The notes under the pieces were generated by a model that did not search any database, was not told the DNA's origin, and was given only the letters and a program-made list of their open reading frames with translations. A stretch of 64,000 nucleotides of DNA from an uncultured SAR86 cluster bacterium (GTDB taxonomy: Bacteria; Pseudomonadota; Gammaproteobacteria; Magnimaribacterales; TMED112). Position numbers and translations under genes: made by a program. How positions within the stretch are numbered: the stretch's first letter is position 1; the number at the start of each line of letters is the position of its first letter. The stretch covers positions 166,013-230,012 of the forward strand of contig CACEYZ010000001.1 of NCBI GenBank assembly GCA_902563885.1, in the 5' to 3' direction. Of the stretch, positions 36,237 to 44,827 are shown one piece after another.

Positions 36237-37258
36237 CCAGGAGCTACTTTTTTTTTTAAAATTCTTTCCATATCAACAATTTTAAAATTTTGATTATCTG
36301 GAAGATTTTCTCCATCATGAACAATTAAGAAACCTTTAGGAAACCTTTCAAAAGATACCGCTGTTACATCTAAACCATCGGTATGCTCCACATCTTTAAT
36401 TTGAAAAGAACCTTGATAATCAAAGGGATATTGTCTGTCGTACATATTAAATTTATTATCCCCTTGTGATGATAGGATTATAAATCCATCCTTAGCACCT
36501 GTTTTATAGACAGCAATTCCTTCAGGATCGCCACCAATATTGCCATCTCTAGAATCTATTTGTTTAATTAGCTCAAGGTTTTCTGTATCAAAAACTTTTA
36601 AAATACCTCTAGCTCCTTCTCTTGAGATAAATATATGTCCATTTTCCTCATCAAATACACACCCTTCTGCTTCATTGCCAGAAGCAGGAACATTTTCTTC
36701 ATCTGCTGTAATGTCTATGGTTTTAATTAATTCTTGTTTCTCTAAATTCCAATACTGAATATTGACACCCTCTTCTTCAGTCACTATTGCTCTTAACTCG
36801 GAATCAACTATACCTATGCAAATGCCATAAATATTTATTTCTGGATATACAGCTAAAGAAATATTTTCAAATAATTTTGCATACTGGACAGAATTATCTG
36901 ACCTGTCTGTGTAAGCAAACCATGAATCTCTTACATCTACATTATTTGGCTTTCCGTTATCATAATAAGCAAGTTCTTCACCGGTAAAACTATATATATA
37001 CATTCCAGCAGTTTTATCAGTACCTAGGATAAGTGGATCTCCTTCAGTTAGAAATATTGCAGGATCGTCTGCAGCATCTCCTTCTGAAGCTATTGGAGGT
37101 GTTTCATAGTCATACTCAACTACAAAATTTTCTTTCTCACCACCGCAAGCAGAAAGAAGAATAAAAGCGATAATCAAAATTATCGCTTTAAGGGTTTTAT
37201 TAAAAATATTAGAAATTGTATCTAAAGCCGAATGACATCCAGTAACCATATTCATCAT
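36224..37258 (-). CDS. beta-propeller phytase, lipoprotein
   Basis: A 3-phytase of the beta-propeller type that removes phosphate from inositol hexakisphosphate with calcium. It is 344 residues. A signal ending in the lipobox LLSAC places the lipid-bearing Cys at residue 38, followed by Gly rather than Asp, so outer-membrane sorting is expected. The propeller carries DDPAIFL, KPNNVDVR, EAEGCVFDEENG, GDPEGIAVY and HTDGLDVTAVSF, which include the acidic calcium and phosphate ligands. The start lies 50 bases inside the upstream TonB receptor gene; there is no good Shine-Dalgarno, so coupling to the receptor is likely. Downstream it overlaps DedA. The receptor and Pit genes upstream fit phytate capture, hydrolysis and Pi uptake. 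Confidence 0.92.
   Translation of the reverse strand: MMNMVTGCHSALDTISNIFNKTLKAIILIIAFILLSACGGEKENFVVEYDYETPPIASEGDAADDPAIFLTEGDPLILGTDKTAGMYIYSFTGEELAYYDNGKPNNVDVRDSWFAYTDRSDNSVQYAKLFENISLAVYPEINIYGICIGIVDSELRAIVTEEEGVNIQYWNLEKQELIKTIDITADEENVPASGNEAEGCVFDEENGHIFISREGARGILKVFDTENLELIKQIDSRDGNIGGDPEGIAVYKTGAKDGFIILSSQGDNKFNMYDRQYPFDYQGSFQIKDVEHTDGLDVTAVSFERFPKGFLIVHDGENLPDNQNFKIVDMERILKKKVAPGWMY
37164..37189 (-). promoter_or_regulatory. hairpin inside the phytase signal-peptide region
   Basis: AAAGCGATAAT-CAAA-ATTATCGCTTT is a perfect eleven-pair inverted repeat about 20 bases after the TonB receptor stop codon and within the phytase signal sequence. On the minus strand it is followed by TTTT then mixed bases, so it is at best a weak terminator; it may attenuate phytase relative to the receptor or stabilise the receptor mRNA. 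Confidence 0.45.
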
Positions 37259-39746
37259 ACTGAGATAGTCTATCAGGAGAATTCCAATAATAGAACTCTG
37301 GTCTATTATCTAAATTTTTCCCTTCAAATCTTAATGATAAATTTTCTGTGTATTTATATTTTGCAACAAGATCATAAGAATAATAATCATCAGTAAATCT
37401 CATATAACCATAACCAAAATCATCATTGAATAATTCTTCACCTTCGTCACCAAGATAATCAAGATAACTGGATCGATAATTTACAGAAAATCTAATATCA
37501 AATTTTCCTTTATCATATCCAAGAGAAAAATTAGCTGCTTCTTCTGAAAGCTTTCTAAAAGGAATTGTAAATGTTTCAGTATTATCTCCACCTGGAGCAA
37601 AATCACTTTCTCCGTCGTTATATGTAACATTAGCTGACACAAAAAACCCTTCTAGAGGTAAATATTCATCAAGCTCTGTAAAGTAATTTAGTTCATATCC
37701 AAGGATTGATGAATCTCCTGCATTAGCAAAGGTCTCTAAATCTGAAAAGAAAATTCCTCCAACTACTTGATTGCCGAGCACTCTTGGATAAATAGTGTTC
37801 GATATATCTTTGTAATAAAGACCTGCTGAAAAGAAAGATTCATCTCCATAGTATTCAAATCCTAAATCATAATTATTTGCTTCATATGGTTTAAGATCTG
37901 GGTTACCCATTGAACCAGACCACTCACCATCACCATTTCCATCTCCAATATCGGGAACCGGTGCAGTTTGTTCGAATCCTGGTCTAGAGAGCGAACGATA
38001 AGCTGCAGCTCTTAATTGCACTTTATCATTCAAGAAATATTTTACATTAATACTTGGTGCTAAAAAGCTATAGTCATTTTCAAATTCTAATCTATCTTGC
38101 TCATCACCATCGTTGAAACCATAAGTTTCAAATGATGTATCTTCGTTTCTAAAGCCAGCCACAACTACAGCATTATCTGTTTCTATAGTAGTCATGAAAT
38201 ATAGTGCAAATATTTCTTCTTTAGTACTCCAGAAATCTGCAAGATCTAAATCCAGAGGCCTAAATTGATTTTGCAAAGGAAAGACTAATGAAGGATTAGC
38301 AAAAAAAGATAGTGCCTCTGGAAAATACCACAAGTTATTGGGTGCTGAGGGTGAGTAAGTTAACATACCTTGTGCTACATCACCTGAACCATCTAAATTT
38401 CCTTCTCTATTTGATTTAATTCTTTCACTTGATTTAGCGCCAAATTCAATTGACATTACATTCCCATTAAAATCGAATGGATCACTTTCAAAATCAATTT
38501 TAAAAGCATCCTCACGATCTTGAATTAAACCATAATCTATTTCGAGCTCGTCCCAGTCATACTCTGATGGATCAGTAAGCATCTGTCCTCGAGGTGCTAA
38601 AGATAAGCTTATAAATTTTGGATTTGCCCAGCTGTAGGTGCCACAAATATCATCACCACTTCTAATACGACACTGAGCTCGAAATTTAGCATCAACATTA
38701 TTGGTATCATCCTCTTCTGCAAATGATTCACTAAATTGAAATTTGGTGTTATACATGCCTAGTCTGCTCTCACCCCCAAATATTTTGGTTTCAATTGTTC
38801 TTACTTCTATTCTTTTTCTTGTTTCTTTATCTGCGGTAATCCTTTGATAAGATGCAGAAGTAGGTGTAACAGAGGACTCTACTAAATTTCTTGCGCGATA
38901 TTCATCTTTAAATCTAATCTCATCATCCTCATATTTATTAAATAAGAAATTATAAAAAAGTGATGTGTCATCATTTAAAGCCAAGTCAAAATCTGCTGTA
39001 AAACCTTGCCTTTCTCTAGTCAAGTCATAAAACCTCATTTCCCAGTCTCTAGCTAGGTATTTGTTTCCATTATCAGCAATCCCCCATGGCTCATAACCTG
39101 TTTCATTGTTATTAGAGATTATGTGTTTACTTTGAAATGTGTACCCTAAAATAGCACCAAATGCATCGCTAAACTTCTCGCCATATGTCAAAGAGTACTT
39201 TGGGCTATCTGCTTCACCAGAAAAATCATTATATGATTGATCGTATTTTATCTTTACTAATCTCTTATCTAATTCAGTAGCTTTTTTTGTTTTAAATTCA
39301 ATTCTTCCACCTATGCCTTCCAGGTCTTGTGAAGGGATTAGTGTTTTATAAACTTCAATAGAGTCCAGCAGTTCAGTTGGAAGACCATCGAGTAGAACTT
39401 TTCTGCCGCCCTCTGGAGCTGGTACCGTTGCTCCATTAAGTGTTACTCCATTTAGATCTCCTGACATACCTCTTAAAGTTATGTATCTACCTTCACCTTG
39501 GTCGTTCTCAACTGAGACACCAGAAAGTCTTCTCACTGCTTCTGCAGCTGTTTCATCAGGAAATTCACCTATTGCATCAGAGTCAACAATTGAAACCACT
39601 TGATTTGAATCTTTCTGCTTATCAAGTGCAGATTTAAGGCTTGCTTTTGTTCCAACCGCAACAATTTCTTCAATATCTTCGTTAGCATCTTCTTGGGATA
39701 CTAAATATAACGAACTCAAAATTATTAAAGTTATAAACTTTTTCAT
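37209..39746 (-). CDS. TonB-dependent receptor (Xanthomonas/Caulobacter type) next to phytase
   Basis: An outer-membrane importer of 845 residues. Signal peptide about 1-18, TonB box IEEIVAVG, a plug with FPDETAAEAVRRLSGVSVEN and RYITLRGMSGDLNGVTLNG and VEVYKTLIPSQDLEGIGG-type sequence, and a barrel ending MSFGFRYNF. The plug pattern is that of the TIGR01782-like receptors, often for carbohydrates and other organic ligands. The ATG at 39746 is preferred to TTG at 39758 because it gives MKKF at the N-terminus and has a GAAGA stretch upstream. It lies between pit and phytase on one strand, and its 3' end overlaps the phytase start; phytate or an inositol phosphate is a reasonable candidate ligand, by inference. 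Confidence 0.92.
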   Translation of the reverse strand: MKKFITLIILSSLYLVSQEDANEDIEEIVAVGTKASLKSALDKQKDSNQVVSIVDSDAIGEFPDETAAEAVRRLSGVSVENDQGEGRYITLRGMSGDLNGVTLNGATVPAPEGGRKVLLDGLPTELLDSIEVYKTLIPSQDLEGIGGRIEFKTKKATELDKRLVKIKYDQSYNDFSGEADSPKYSLTYGEKFSDAFGAILGYTFQSKHIISNNNETGYEPWGIADNGNKYLARDWEMRFYDLTRERQGFTADFDLALNDDTSLFYNFLFNKYEDDEIRFKDEYRARNLVESSVTPTSASYQRITADKETRKRIEVRTIETKIFGGESRLGMYNTKFQFSESFAEEDDTNNVDAKFRAQCRIRSGDDICGTYSWANPKFISLSLAPRGQMLTDPSEYDWDELEIDYGLIQDREDAFKIDFESDPFDFNGNVMSIEFGAKSSERIKSNREGNLDGSGDVAQGMLTYSPSAPNNLWYFPEALSFFANPSLVFPLQNQFRPLDLDLADFWSTKEEIFALYFMTTIETDNAVVVAGFRNEDTSFETYGFNDGDEQDRLEFENDYSFLAPSINVKYFLNDKVQLRAAAYRSLSRPGFEQTAPVPDIGDGNGDGEWSGSMGNPDLKPYEANNYDLGFEYYGDESFFSAGLYYKDISNTIYPRVLGNQVVGGIFFSDLETFANAGDSSILGYELNYFTELDEYLPLEGFFVSANVTYNDGESDFAPGGDNTETFTIPFRKLSEEAANFSLGYDKGKFDIRFSVNYRSSYLDYLGDEGEELFNDDFGYGYMRFTDDYYSYDLVAKYKYTENLSLRFEGKNLDNRPEFYYWNSPDRLSQYDEYGYWMSFGFRYNF

Positions 39747-39782
39747 TTTAATCTTCAAAAATTAATAATTTAAATATGAATG

Positions 39783-39800
39783 ATGTCGAATTTGTGACAA
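39783..39800 (-). promoter_or_regulatory. weak Pho-box-like direct repeat / TTGTGACAA palindrome before the TonB receptor
   Basis: On the minus strand TTGTCAC-AAAT-TCGACAT has the 7-4-7 layout of a PhoB box (consensus CTGTCAT-N4-CTGTCAT); by my count the first repeat matches five of seven and the second four of seven. It overlaps TTGTGACAA (39792-39800), shared with two other promoter regions, and lies 37 bases before the receptor start. Either reading is tentative. Confidence 0.3.
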
Positions 39801-39808
39801 GTATGTAT

Positions 39809-41068
39809 TTAATAAGTAAATAAATTCATAAATAATTCTAGAAAAATTATTGAAAGAGCTGCACCGATAGGAAGTGTGACAACCCATGAGACAAAAATTG
39901 TTCTAACTGAAGCCAGATTTACAGACTTGATTCCTTCTACTAAGCCTATCCCAATAACTGCTCCCACAAGAGTATGAGTTGTTGAAACAGGCATATTTAA
40001 TTGACTGGCCAAAACAACTGTTAAAGCTGCTGACAATTGTGCTGAAAATCCTTTGCTTGGTGTTAAGGTTACAATCCTCTCTCCTATTGTTTTCATAACC
40101 CTATATCCCAAAGTTGCTAGACCTATAACTATTCCCACTGCTCCTAATAACAAAATCCATAGCGGTGTTTCGGAATTATATGGCTGACCTAATAATTCAT
40201 ACGAAGCTTGGTACACTGCTGCTAATGGACCTATTGCATTCGCCACATCATTCGATCCGTGAGCAAACGCTACTGCACAAGATGTAAATATCATTAAATA
40301 AGCAAATTGAGATTCGCTTGATTGATTTTTTGATAACCTTGATCTTGAAAAGGAATAGAATAAAAAAGTAAAAACAACAGCTGAAATTCCTGAATATGAG
40401 ACACTATCGGAAAATGTGAAAACTATTTCGCTATCTTTAAGAATATTTTTTAAACCTTTTGTTATTGTGATAAGTGAGATGGCAAAACCTGCCAGGAAAA
40501 TATAAAAATTAATTATTAAAAACTGAAATTTACTTTGTTTTGTAATAATAAATTCTTTGCATATCCAATAAATCAAAGCAGCCAGAAGACCAGATGATAT
40601 CGGTGAAGTTAACCAAGATAAGGAAATGTTGCCTACTACAGACCAATTAATCTTATCTGAACCTAACGTATATATGCCAAAACCTACAATTGCACCAACG
40701 ATAGTATGTGTTGTAGATACAGGCCAGCCTCTTATGCTTGCTACTAAAAGCCAAACACCAGCTGCAAATAATGATGAAATCATGCCATAGATAAGAATTT
40801 CCTGTTGACCTATAAATAGTTCAGGGTCGATTACACCTTTTCTTATTGTTTGGGTAACCCCTCCACCAGCAAAAAAAGCACCTAAAAATTCAAAAATTGC
40901 AGCTATAAGTACAGCCTGAGAAATAGTTAATACTTTGCTACCAACTGATGTACCCATTGCATTAGCTACATCATTAGCTCCAACACCATATGCTGTAAAA
41001 AAGCCAAGCATTGCAGCAGAAAAAAGAATAAGAGGAATTCCAAAAATTGTTAATTCAACTAGCGCCAT
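39809..41068 (-). CDS. inorganic phosphate transporter, PiT family
   Basis: A 419-residue inner-membrane Pi symporter (H+ or Na+ coupled, low affinity) with about ten helices. The two PiT signature repeats are present: GANDVANAMGTSVGS near residue 30 and AHGSNDVANAIGPLAAV near 270, each followed later by PVSTTHT (GWPVSTTHTIVGAIVG and NMPVSTTHTLVGAVIG). It heads the minus-strand run into the TonB receptor and phytase, 62 bases before the receptor start, and is divergent from the PPK2 gene. No PhoU-like pit accessory gene is adjacent. Confidence 0.95.
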   Translation of the reverse strand: MALVELTIFGIPLILFSAAMLGFFTAYGVGANDVANAMGTSVGSKVLTISQAVLIAAIFEFLGAFFAGGGVTQTIRKGVIDPELFIGQQEILIYGMISSLFAAGVWLLVASIRGWPVSTTHTIVGAIVGFGIYTLGSDKINWSVVGNISLSWLTSPISSGLLAALIYWICKEFIITKQSKFQFLIINFYIFLAGFAISLITITKGLKNILKDSEIVFTFSDSVSYSGISAVVFTFLFYSFSRSRLSKNQSSESQFAYLMIFTSCAVAFAHGSNDVANAIGPLAAVYQASYELLGQPYNSETPLWILLLGAVGIVIGLATLGYRVMKTIGERIVTLTPSKGFSAQLSAALTVVLASQLNMPVSTTHTLVGAVIGIGLVEGIKSVNLASVRTIFVSWVVTLPIGAALSIIFLELFMNLFTY

Positions 41069-41089
41069 TCAATAGAGAGATAATTTCGT

Positions 41090-41098
41090 TATACTATA
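41090..41098. promoter_or_regulatory. shared -10-like element TATACTATA between pit and ppk2
   Basis: The 51-base gap between the divergent pit and PPK2 starts contains TATACTATA, which reads TATACT on plus and TATAGT on minus. One short element could therefore serve as -10 for both directions, implying mutually exclusive or coordinated transcription. No clear -35 on either side. Confidence 0.35.
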
Positions 41099-41119
41099 CA
41101 TTCTTTTTAATACTTTTAC

Positions 41120-41953
41120 ATGAGCGTTTTCGAATACAATTTTGAGCAATATAAATCACTTTCACCTGATTTATATAGAAAAGAAAAATATAACCTTCAA
41201 GTTGAATTATTGAAATTACAGGAAGATGTAATAAAGAAAAAAAGGAAGATTGCTATTTGTTTTGAAGGTAGAGATACTGCTGGAAAATCGTCAACAATTA
41301 ACTTTTTTTCTGAACATTTAATCCCATCAAATTTTAACTATGTGCATCTTGGAATTCCAACAAAAAAAGAGAGAAAAAACTGGTTTGAAAGATATGAAAC
41401 ATATTTACCAAATAAAGGTCAAATTGTTTTATTTGATAGATCCTGGTATACACGTGCATTAACCGAACCAACGCTTGGCTATTGTTCAAAGAAACAATAT
41501 GAGGAATTTATGACTAAGGTAAATAAATGGGAAAAATCTCTTGTTAAAAAAGGAACTGAACTAGTTAAATTTTATTTTTCAATTGATAAAGACCAACAGA
41601 AAAGACGTATTAACGCAAGAAAAAATAGTAAGTTGAAGTATTGGAAATTATCTGAGTCAGATAAATTGATGGTTAATAAATGGGATGTTTTTACACTCTA
41701 TAAAAATCAAATGTTTGACTTAACGTCTACGAATTATGCGCCATGGGTTGTAATTAATGCTAACAATAAAATGATTGCTAGATTGAGTGCGCTTAGGTAC
41801 ATTCTTAATAATCTTACTTATGACGAAAAACTCTCTCTTAAACCACCAAAATGGGGAGAAGATTTAGGAAACTATTCCTTGCATATCGAAGGAGTTTTAT
41901 TTGAAAACCTCACTTATGAGCAATTTAAAATATTAGCTCCATTTTCTGATTAA
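41120..41953 (+). CDS. ppk2: polyphosphate kinase 2 family protein
   Basis: PPK2 enzymes move phosphate between polyphosphate and nucleoside phosphates. It is 277 residues with the P-loop CFEGRDTAGKSS near residues 48-58 (typical members have GRDAAGKGG, so the last two positions vary), Walker B LFDRSWYTRALTEP near 105, the lid RRINARKNSKLKYWKLSESD and DVFTLYKNQMFDLT. The single-domain form fits class I, GDP/ADP-phosphorylating enzymes. The Ppx gene begins one base after its stop, so both ends of polyphosphate turnover are made from one message. Confidence 0.92.
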   Translation: MSVFEYNFEQYKSLSPDLYRKEKYNLQVELLKLQEDVIKKKRKIAICFEGRDTAGKSSTINFFSEHLIPSNFNYVHLGIPTKKERKNWFERYETYLPNKGQIVLFDRSWYTRALTEPTLGYCSKKQYEEFMTKVNKWEKSLVKKGTELVKFYFSIDKDQQKRRINARKNSKLKYWKLSESDKLMVNKWDVFTLYKNQMFDLTSTNYAPWVVINANNKMIARLSALRYILNNLTYDEKLSLKPPKWGEDLGNYSLHIEGVLFENLTYEQFKILAPFSD

Positions 41954-41954
41954 G

Positions 41955-42782
41955 ATGTTATTAGGAATTGTCGATATTGGATCTAACGCTATTAAATATA
42001 AAATATTTAATACTAAAGACAATAGTTTAGTTGAATACTACAGAGAACCTTTAAGACTCGGAAAAGATGCGTTTACTCAAGGCTTTCTTTCAGAATTAAC
42101 CTTAAAGCAACTAGCTATTGTTCTCGAAAGATTTAAAAGAGTTTTCTTAGAAAAAAATATTGAAAAACAATTCTATATGGCAACGTCTGCAATTAGAGAT
42201 TGCACTAATAATGATAAGATACTTTCTTTGCTAAAAAAACAAAACATAGATCTAAAGATTATATCTGGGGATACTGAGGCTGGTCTTCTTAAAGAATTTA
42301 AAGCAAATGTAGAATCCTATGCGATATTGGATATAGGTGGAGGTAGTGTAGAAGCTTTTGTAAGTGTTAATTCTCAAACATATGCAAGATCATTCCAGCT
42401 AGGAGCTGTTAGATTGCTAAATAAAGATAAAAGCTATAAAGAAAAAGAAATGAACAACTTTGGAAACTGGTTAAAACAGTATGCACCAGTCCAAAAGTTA
42501 TATGGCCTAGGTGGAAACTTAAGAGCAATATTTGAGGCAAATAATCATTCAGGCCCTTTAAGTTCAAAAGAATTTACTGAATTTGTAAGAGAATATAACA
42601 GTGTTTCAAAGAAAGATTTAATTGAAAAATTTAGCATCCCTGAAGATAGGATAGATATCATTCCGTTAGCAGCAGAAATTTATGAACTTTCATTAGCAAG
42701 TTTAAATTGTAATGTAATTGAAAATTCATTTTGGAGTATATCCGACGGATTATTCAAGCAAATCCTTAACAGGAATCTTTAG
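41955..42782 (+). CDS. short Ppx/GppA-family phosphatase
   Basis: A 275-residue member of the exopolyphosphatase/pppGpp phosphatase family, holding only the N-terminal two-lobed ASKHA core; E. coli Ppx is 513 residues and carries extra C-terminal domains. Signatures: GIVDIGSNAIKYKIF at the N-terminus, ATSAIRDCTN, GDTEAGLLKEF and DIGGGSVEAFV near 128. Expected activity is release of Pi from polyphosphate or pppGpp. It is coupled to PPK2 by one base, and its 3' end overlaps the convergent gspN gene by 33 bases. Confidence 0.9.
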   Translation: MLLGIVDIGSNAIKYKIFNTKDNSLVEYYREPLRLGKDAFTQGFLSELTLKQLAIVLERFKRVFLEKNIEKQFYMATSAIRDCTNNDKILSLLKKQNIDLKIISGDTEAGLLKEFKANVESYAILDIGGGSVEAFVSVNSQTYARSFQLGAVRLLNKDKSYKEKEMNNFGNWLKQYAPVQKLYGLGGNLRAIFEANNHSGPLSSKEFTEFVREYNSVSKKDLIEKFSIPEDRIDIIPLAAEIYELSLASLNCNVIENSFWSISDGLFKQILNRNL

Positions 42783-43412
42783 GTTTATTCCACCATTGAT
42801 ATTTAAGATTGATAAATTTTCATTAAGAGCACTGTCTTTAATGTTGAGATAAATGTAATTAAAGTCAGTTGTTATTAAACCTAACTGATTATATTTTCTG
42901 TCGAATAGTATTATTTTGTATGAGTCATCTGTGCAGCTAAGTTCACCAATTAAACGCTCCTTAAAAATTCTGCTTTTTATATAAGCATCACCATTAATTC
43001 CCATGCATTTAAAGTCTTTGAGAATCAACTCTTCTAGTTCAGTCACTATATTAATAACAGGAATAAATGAAAGTTTAAAATCGCGGCTATACTTTGTGTT
43101 ACTAACCGTAATTTTTCTTAAATCAAAACTCGTTAAAATAGTAGACGTAAAGTAAAAGCCATCCGTGATATTAGTTTTTAAACCTACATGGGAATAAGAG
43201 TTTCTATAATTAATATTACTAATTAAAAGATTTGCTAATTTAACATTCCTAAAATCTCCAGAAAATATATTTCCTTTTGCATTTTCGTAAGAGATTCCAT
43301 AAGACTGCAAAGGTGCTTTAACAATCAAATTTATTGGTGTAAAAAATATGACTACTAGGAAAATTACTAACAGTGCAAATGTTGAAAAAAGAATTTTAAG
43401 TAGTAACTTCAA
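42750..43412 (-). CDS. gspN: type II secretion system protein N
   Basis: A 220-residue protein with one N-terminal helix (LLLKILFSTFALLVIFLVVIFF) and a beta-rich periplasmic part, the usual shape of GspN. The sequence is poorly conserved; position at the end of the gspC-N run and the shared LKAPLQS-like early segment support the call. GspN is accessory and often absent. It overlaps gspM by 17 bases and the convergent Ppx gene by 33. Confidence 0.72.
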   Translation of the reverse strand: MKLLLKILFSTFALLVIFLVVIFFTPINLIVKAPLQSYGISYENAKGNIFSGDFRNVKLANLLISNINYRNSYSHVGLKTNITDGFYFTSTILTSFDLRKITVSNTKYSRDFKLSFIPVINIVTELEELILKDFKCMGINGDAYIKSRIFKERLIGELSCTDDSYKIILFDRKYNQLGLITTDFNYIYLNIKDSALNENLSILNINGGINLKIPVKDLLE

Positions 43413-43812
43413 TTGTTAAATTCAAAGTTGATTCATTTCCAGAAATTTTTATTTCATTGGGTTCGATATTATTTAATTGTATGTAATTAAGAATTTCAAT
43501 TAATTTACCTGGTGCTAGATTATTAAATAAAAATAAAGCGCCATCTATGGTGTAAGAAATCTTTTTGTCTTTGAGGAAAAGTTCAAGATTTTCAACCAAA
43601 TTCTTAGTATTTTTATTGTTTTCATACATTTTTAATTGAGAAATTTTTTGTTTTTGATCATTGAAAACACTATTTTTCTGGTCGTATTCAGCCCTTATCT
43701 CAAATAGGTTATCTATAAGGACATTTTCTAAAAATATAAAAATAAAAAAAAGAATTGAGAACCCAATTACTGATAATAAATTTTTATTATTCTTTGAAAA
43801 TTTAAATTTCAT
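43396..43812 (-). CDS. gspM: type II secretion system protein M
   Basis: A 138-residue protein with one N-terminal helix (LLSVIGFSILFFIFIFLENVLI) and a periplasmic part with a long predicted coiled coil (EYDQKNSVFNDQKQKISQLK) and a short ferredoxin-like end. This is the bitopic architecture of GspM, partner of GspL in the inner-membrane platform. The call relies on size, topology and place between L and N. Confidence 0.8.
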   Translation of the reverse strand: MKFKFSKNNKNLLSVIGFSILFFIFIFLENVLIDNLFEIRAEYDQKNSVFNDQKQKISQLKMYENNKNTKNLVENLELFLKDKKISYTIDGALFLFNNLAPGKLIEILNYIQLNNIEPNEIKISGNESTLNLTIEVTT

Positions 43813-44827
43813 ATATAAATTTTGTAACTACCAACCCTCTATCGATTCTTGAGCTGACTTTTTTAAAAATGTTTCCTTCAAAGGCTTGTTCATTTAGGAA
43901 GATAATCTCCTCTGATGAATTGTTAAATAAAATTTCAAATTCAAACTTATTCAACTCTCTTGAATAATAGAGATCTACTAATCGTCCATTTTTAAGCTTT
44001 GAAGATGAGATTTTGTAGATTAATTTTAAAACTTTTGATTCTTGTAAATTAAGGTTCTCAATTTTTTCATTAATTGCTTGTTCTACATTTAATGGCTTTT
44101 CTAGGGGATAAATATCTTTGTAGAACTCAAGAATAATGTCATTAAATGAGTTTAATTTATAAGTCTGATTAATAAGATTGCCTATTCCTATTAAGTTAAT
44201 TAAAACAATAGCTGAAATTAACCCAAAGACATATTTTTTATTTTTTTCAAAGTTAATTAAATTTCCAATATTAAAGGTATTTAGTTTATAACTATCAAAC
44301 TGAGAATTAACTTTTTTAATTAGGTCCTCATCAACAATTTTTTTAAATTCAGAACCCTTGTATTTGAGGACTTTTAAAGCATTTTTTGAAAATTTTAAAT
44401 ACTGTGAATTAGTATTGAGGTAATAGTCATCTAAGTAATTGATATTTCCCTTAAAAATTTCACTAAAAAACAATACATCTGAAGTAATTAGTACATCGTT
44501 TTCAAAGTTTTGAAAAAGGTTTTTTATTATTTTAAGATTTTTATCATTCACCAGAAAATAATTACCCTTTTCAAGAGAACATTTAAGGACATTTAGATTA
44601 GTATCAATGTTAAGTGAAGACGTTAATGAATCATTAATTAGCTTAGCTTCTAAATTTGCTCTTTTTTTGTATCTCTCAGTTTCTTTTACGTGCGTCAGCA
44701 TTTGATCTGGAAATACAAATAAGACATCTTTTTCGTTCTCTAAGGTTGTGTATTTACACGTAGAAACATTTTTATCATCAAAATAACTACCTGTTTCTAA
44801 ATCATTAAAAATAAATATTTTCATCAC
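43802..44827 (-). CDS. gspL: type II secretion system protein L
   Basis: A 341-residue bitopic protein: a cytoplasmic actin-like domain (about 1-200, binding GspE), one helix near 205-225 (VFGLISAIVLINLIGIGNLI) and a periplasmic ferredoxin-like domain. It links the ATPase to the rest of the platform. Overlaps of 23 bases with gspK and 11 bases with gspM indicate a single message. Family identity is clear from context and topology; sequence signals are weak. Confidence 0.82.
   Translation of the reverse strand: MMKIFIFNDLETGSYFDDKNVSTCKYTTLENEKDVLFVFPDQMLTHVKETERYKKRANLEAKLINDSLTSSLNIDTNLNVLKCSLEKGNYFLVNDKNLKIIKNLFQNFENDVLITSDVLFFSEIFKGNINYLDDYYLNTNSQYLKFSKNALKVLKYKGSEFKKIVDEDLIKKVNSQFDSYKLNTFNIGNLINFEKNKKYVFGLISAIVLINLIGIGNLINQTYKLNSFNDIILEFYKDIYPLEKPLNVEQAINEKIENLNLQESKVLKLIYKISSSKLKNGRLVDLYYSRELNKFEFEILFNNSSEEIIFLNEQAFEGNIFKKVSSRIDRGLVVTKFIYEI

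Noticed and set aside
35730-37258. Phytase-DedA fusion by frameshift on the A10 run as the normal product
   Set aside because: It would join a lipoprotein phytase to an inner-membrane DedA domain, which is topologically awkward, and the phytase ends naturally just after its last propeller strand. Kept only as an option in the start-codon finding.
39783-39800. A confident PhoB box
   Set aside because: Only nine of fourteen repeat positions match the consensus by my count and the site overlaps a palindrome shared with non-phosphate genes, so I list it as weak.
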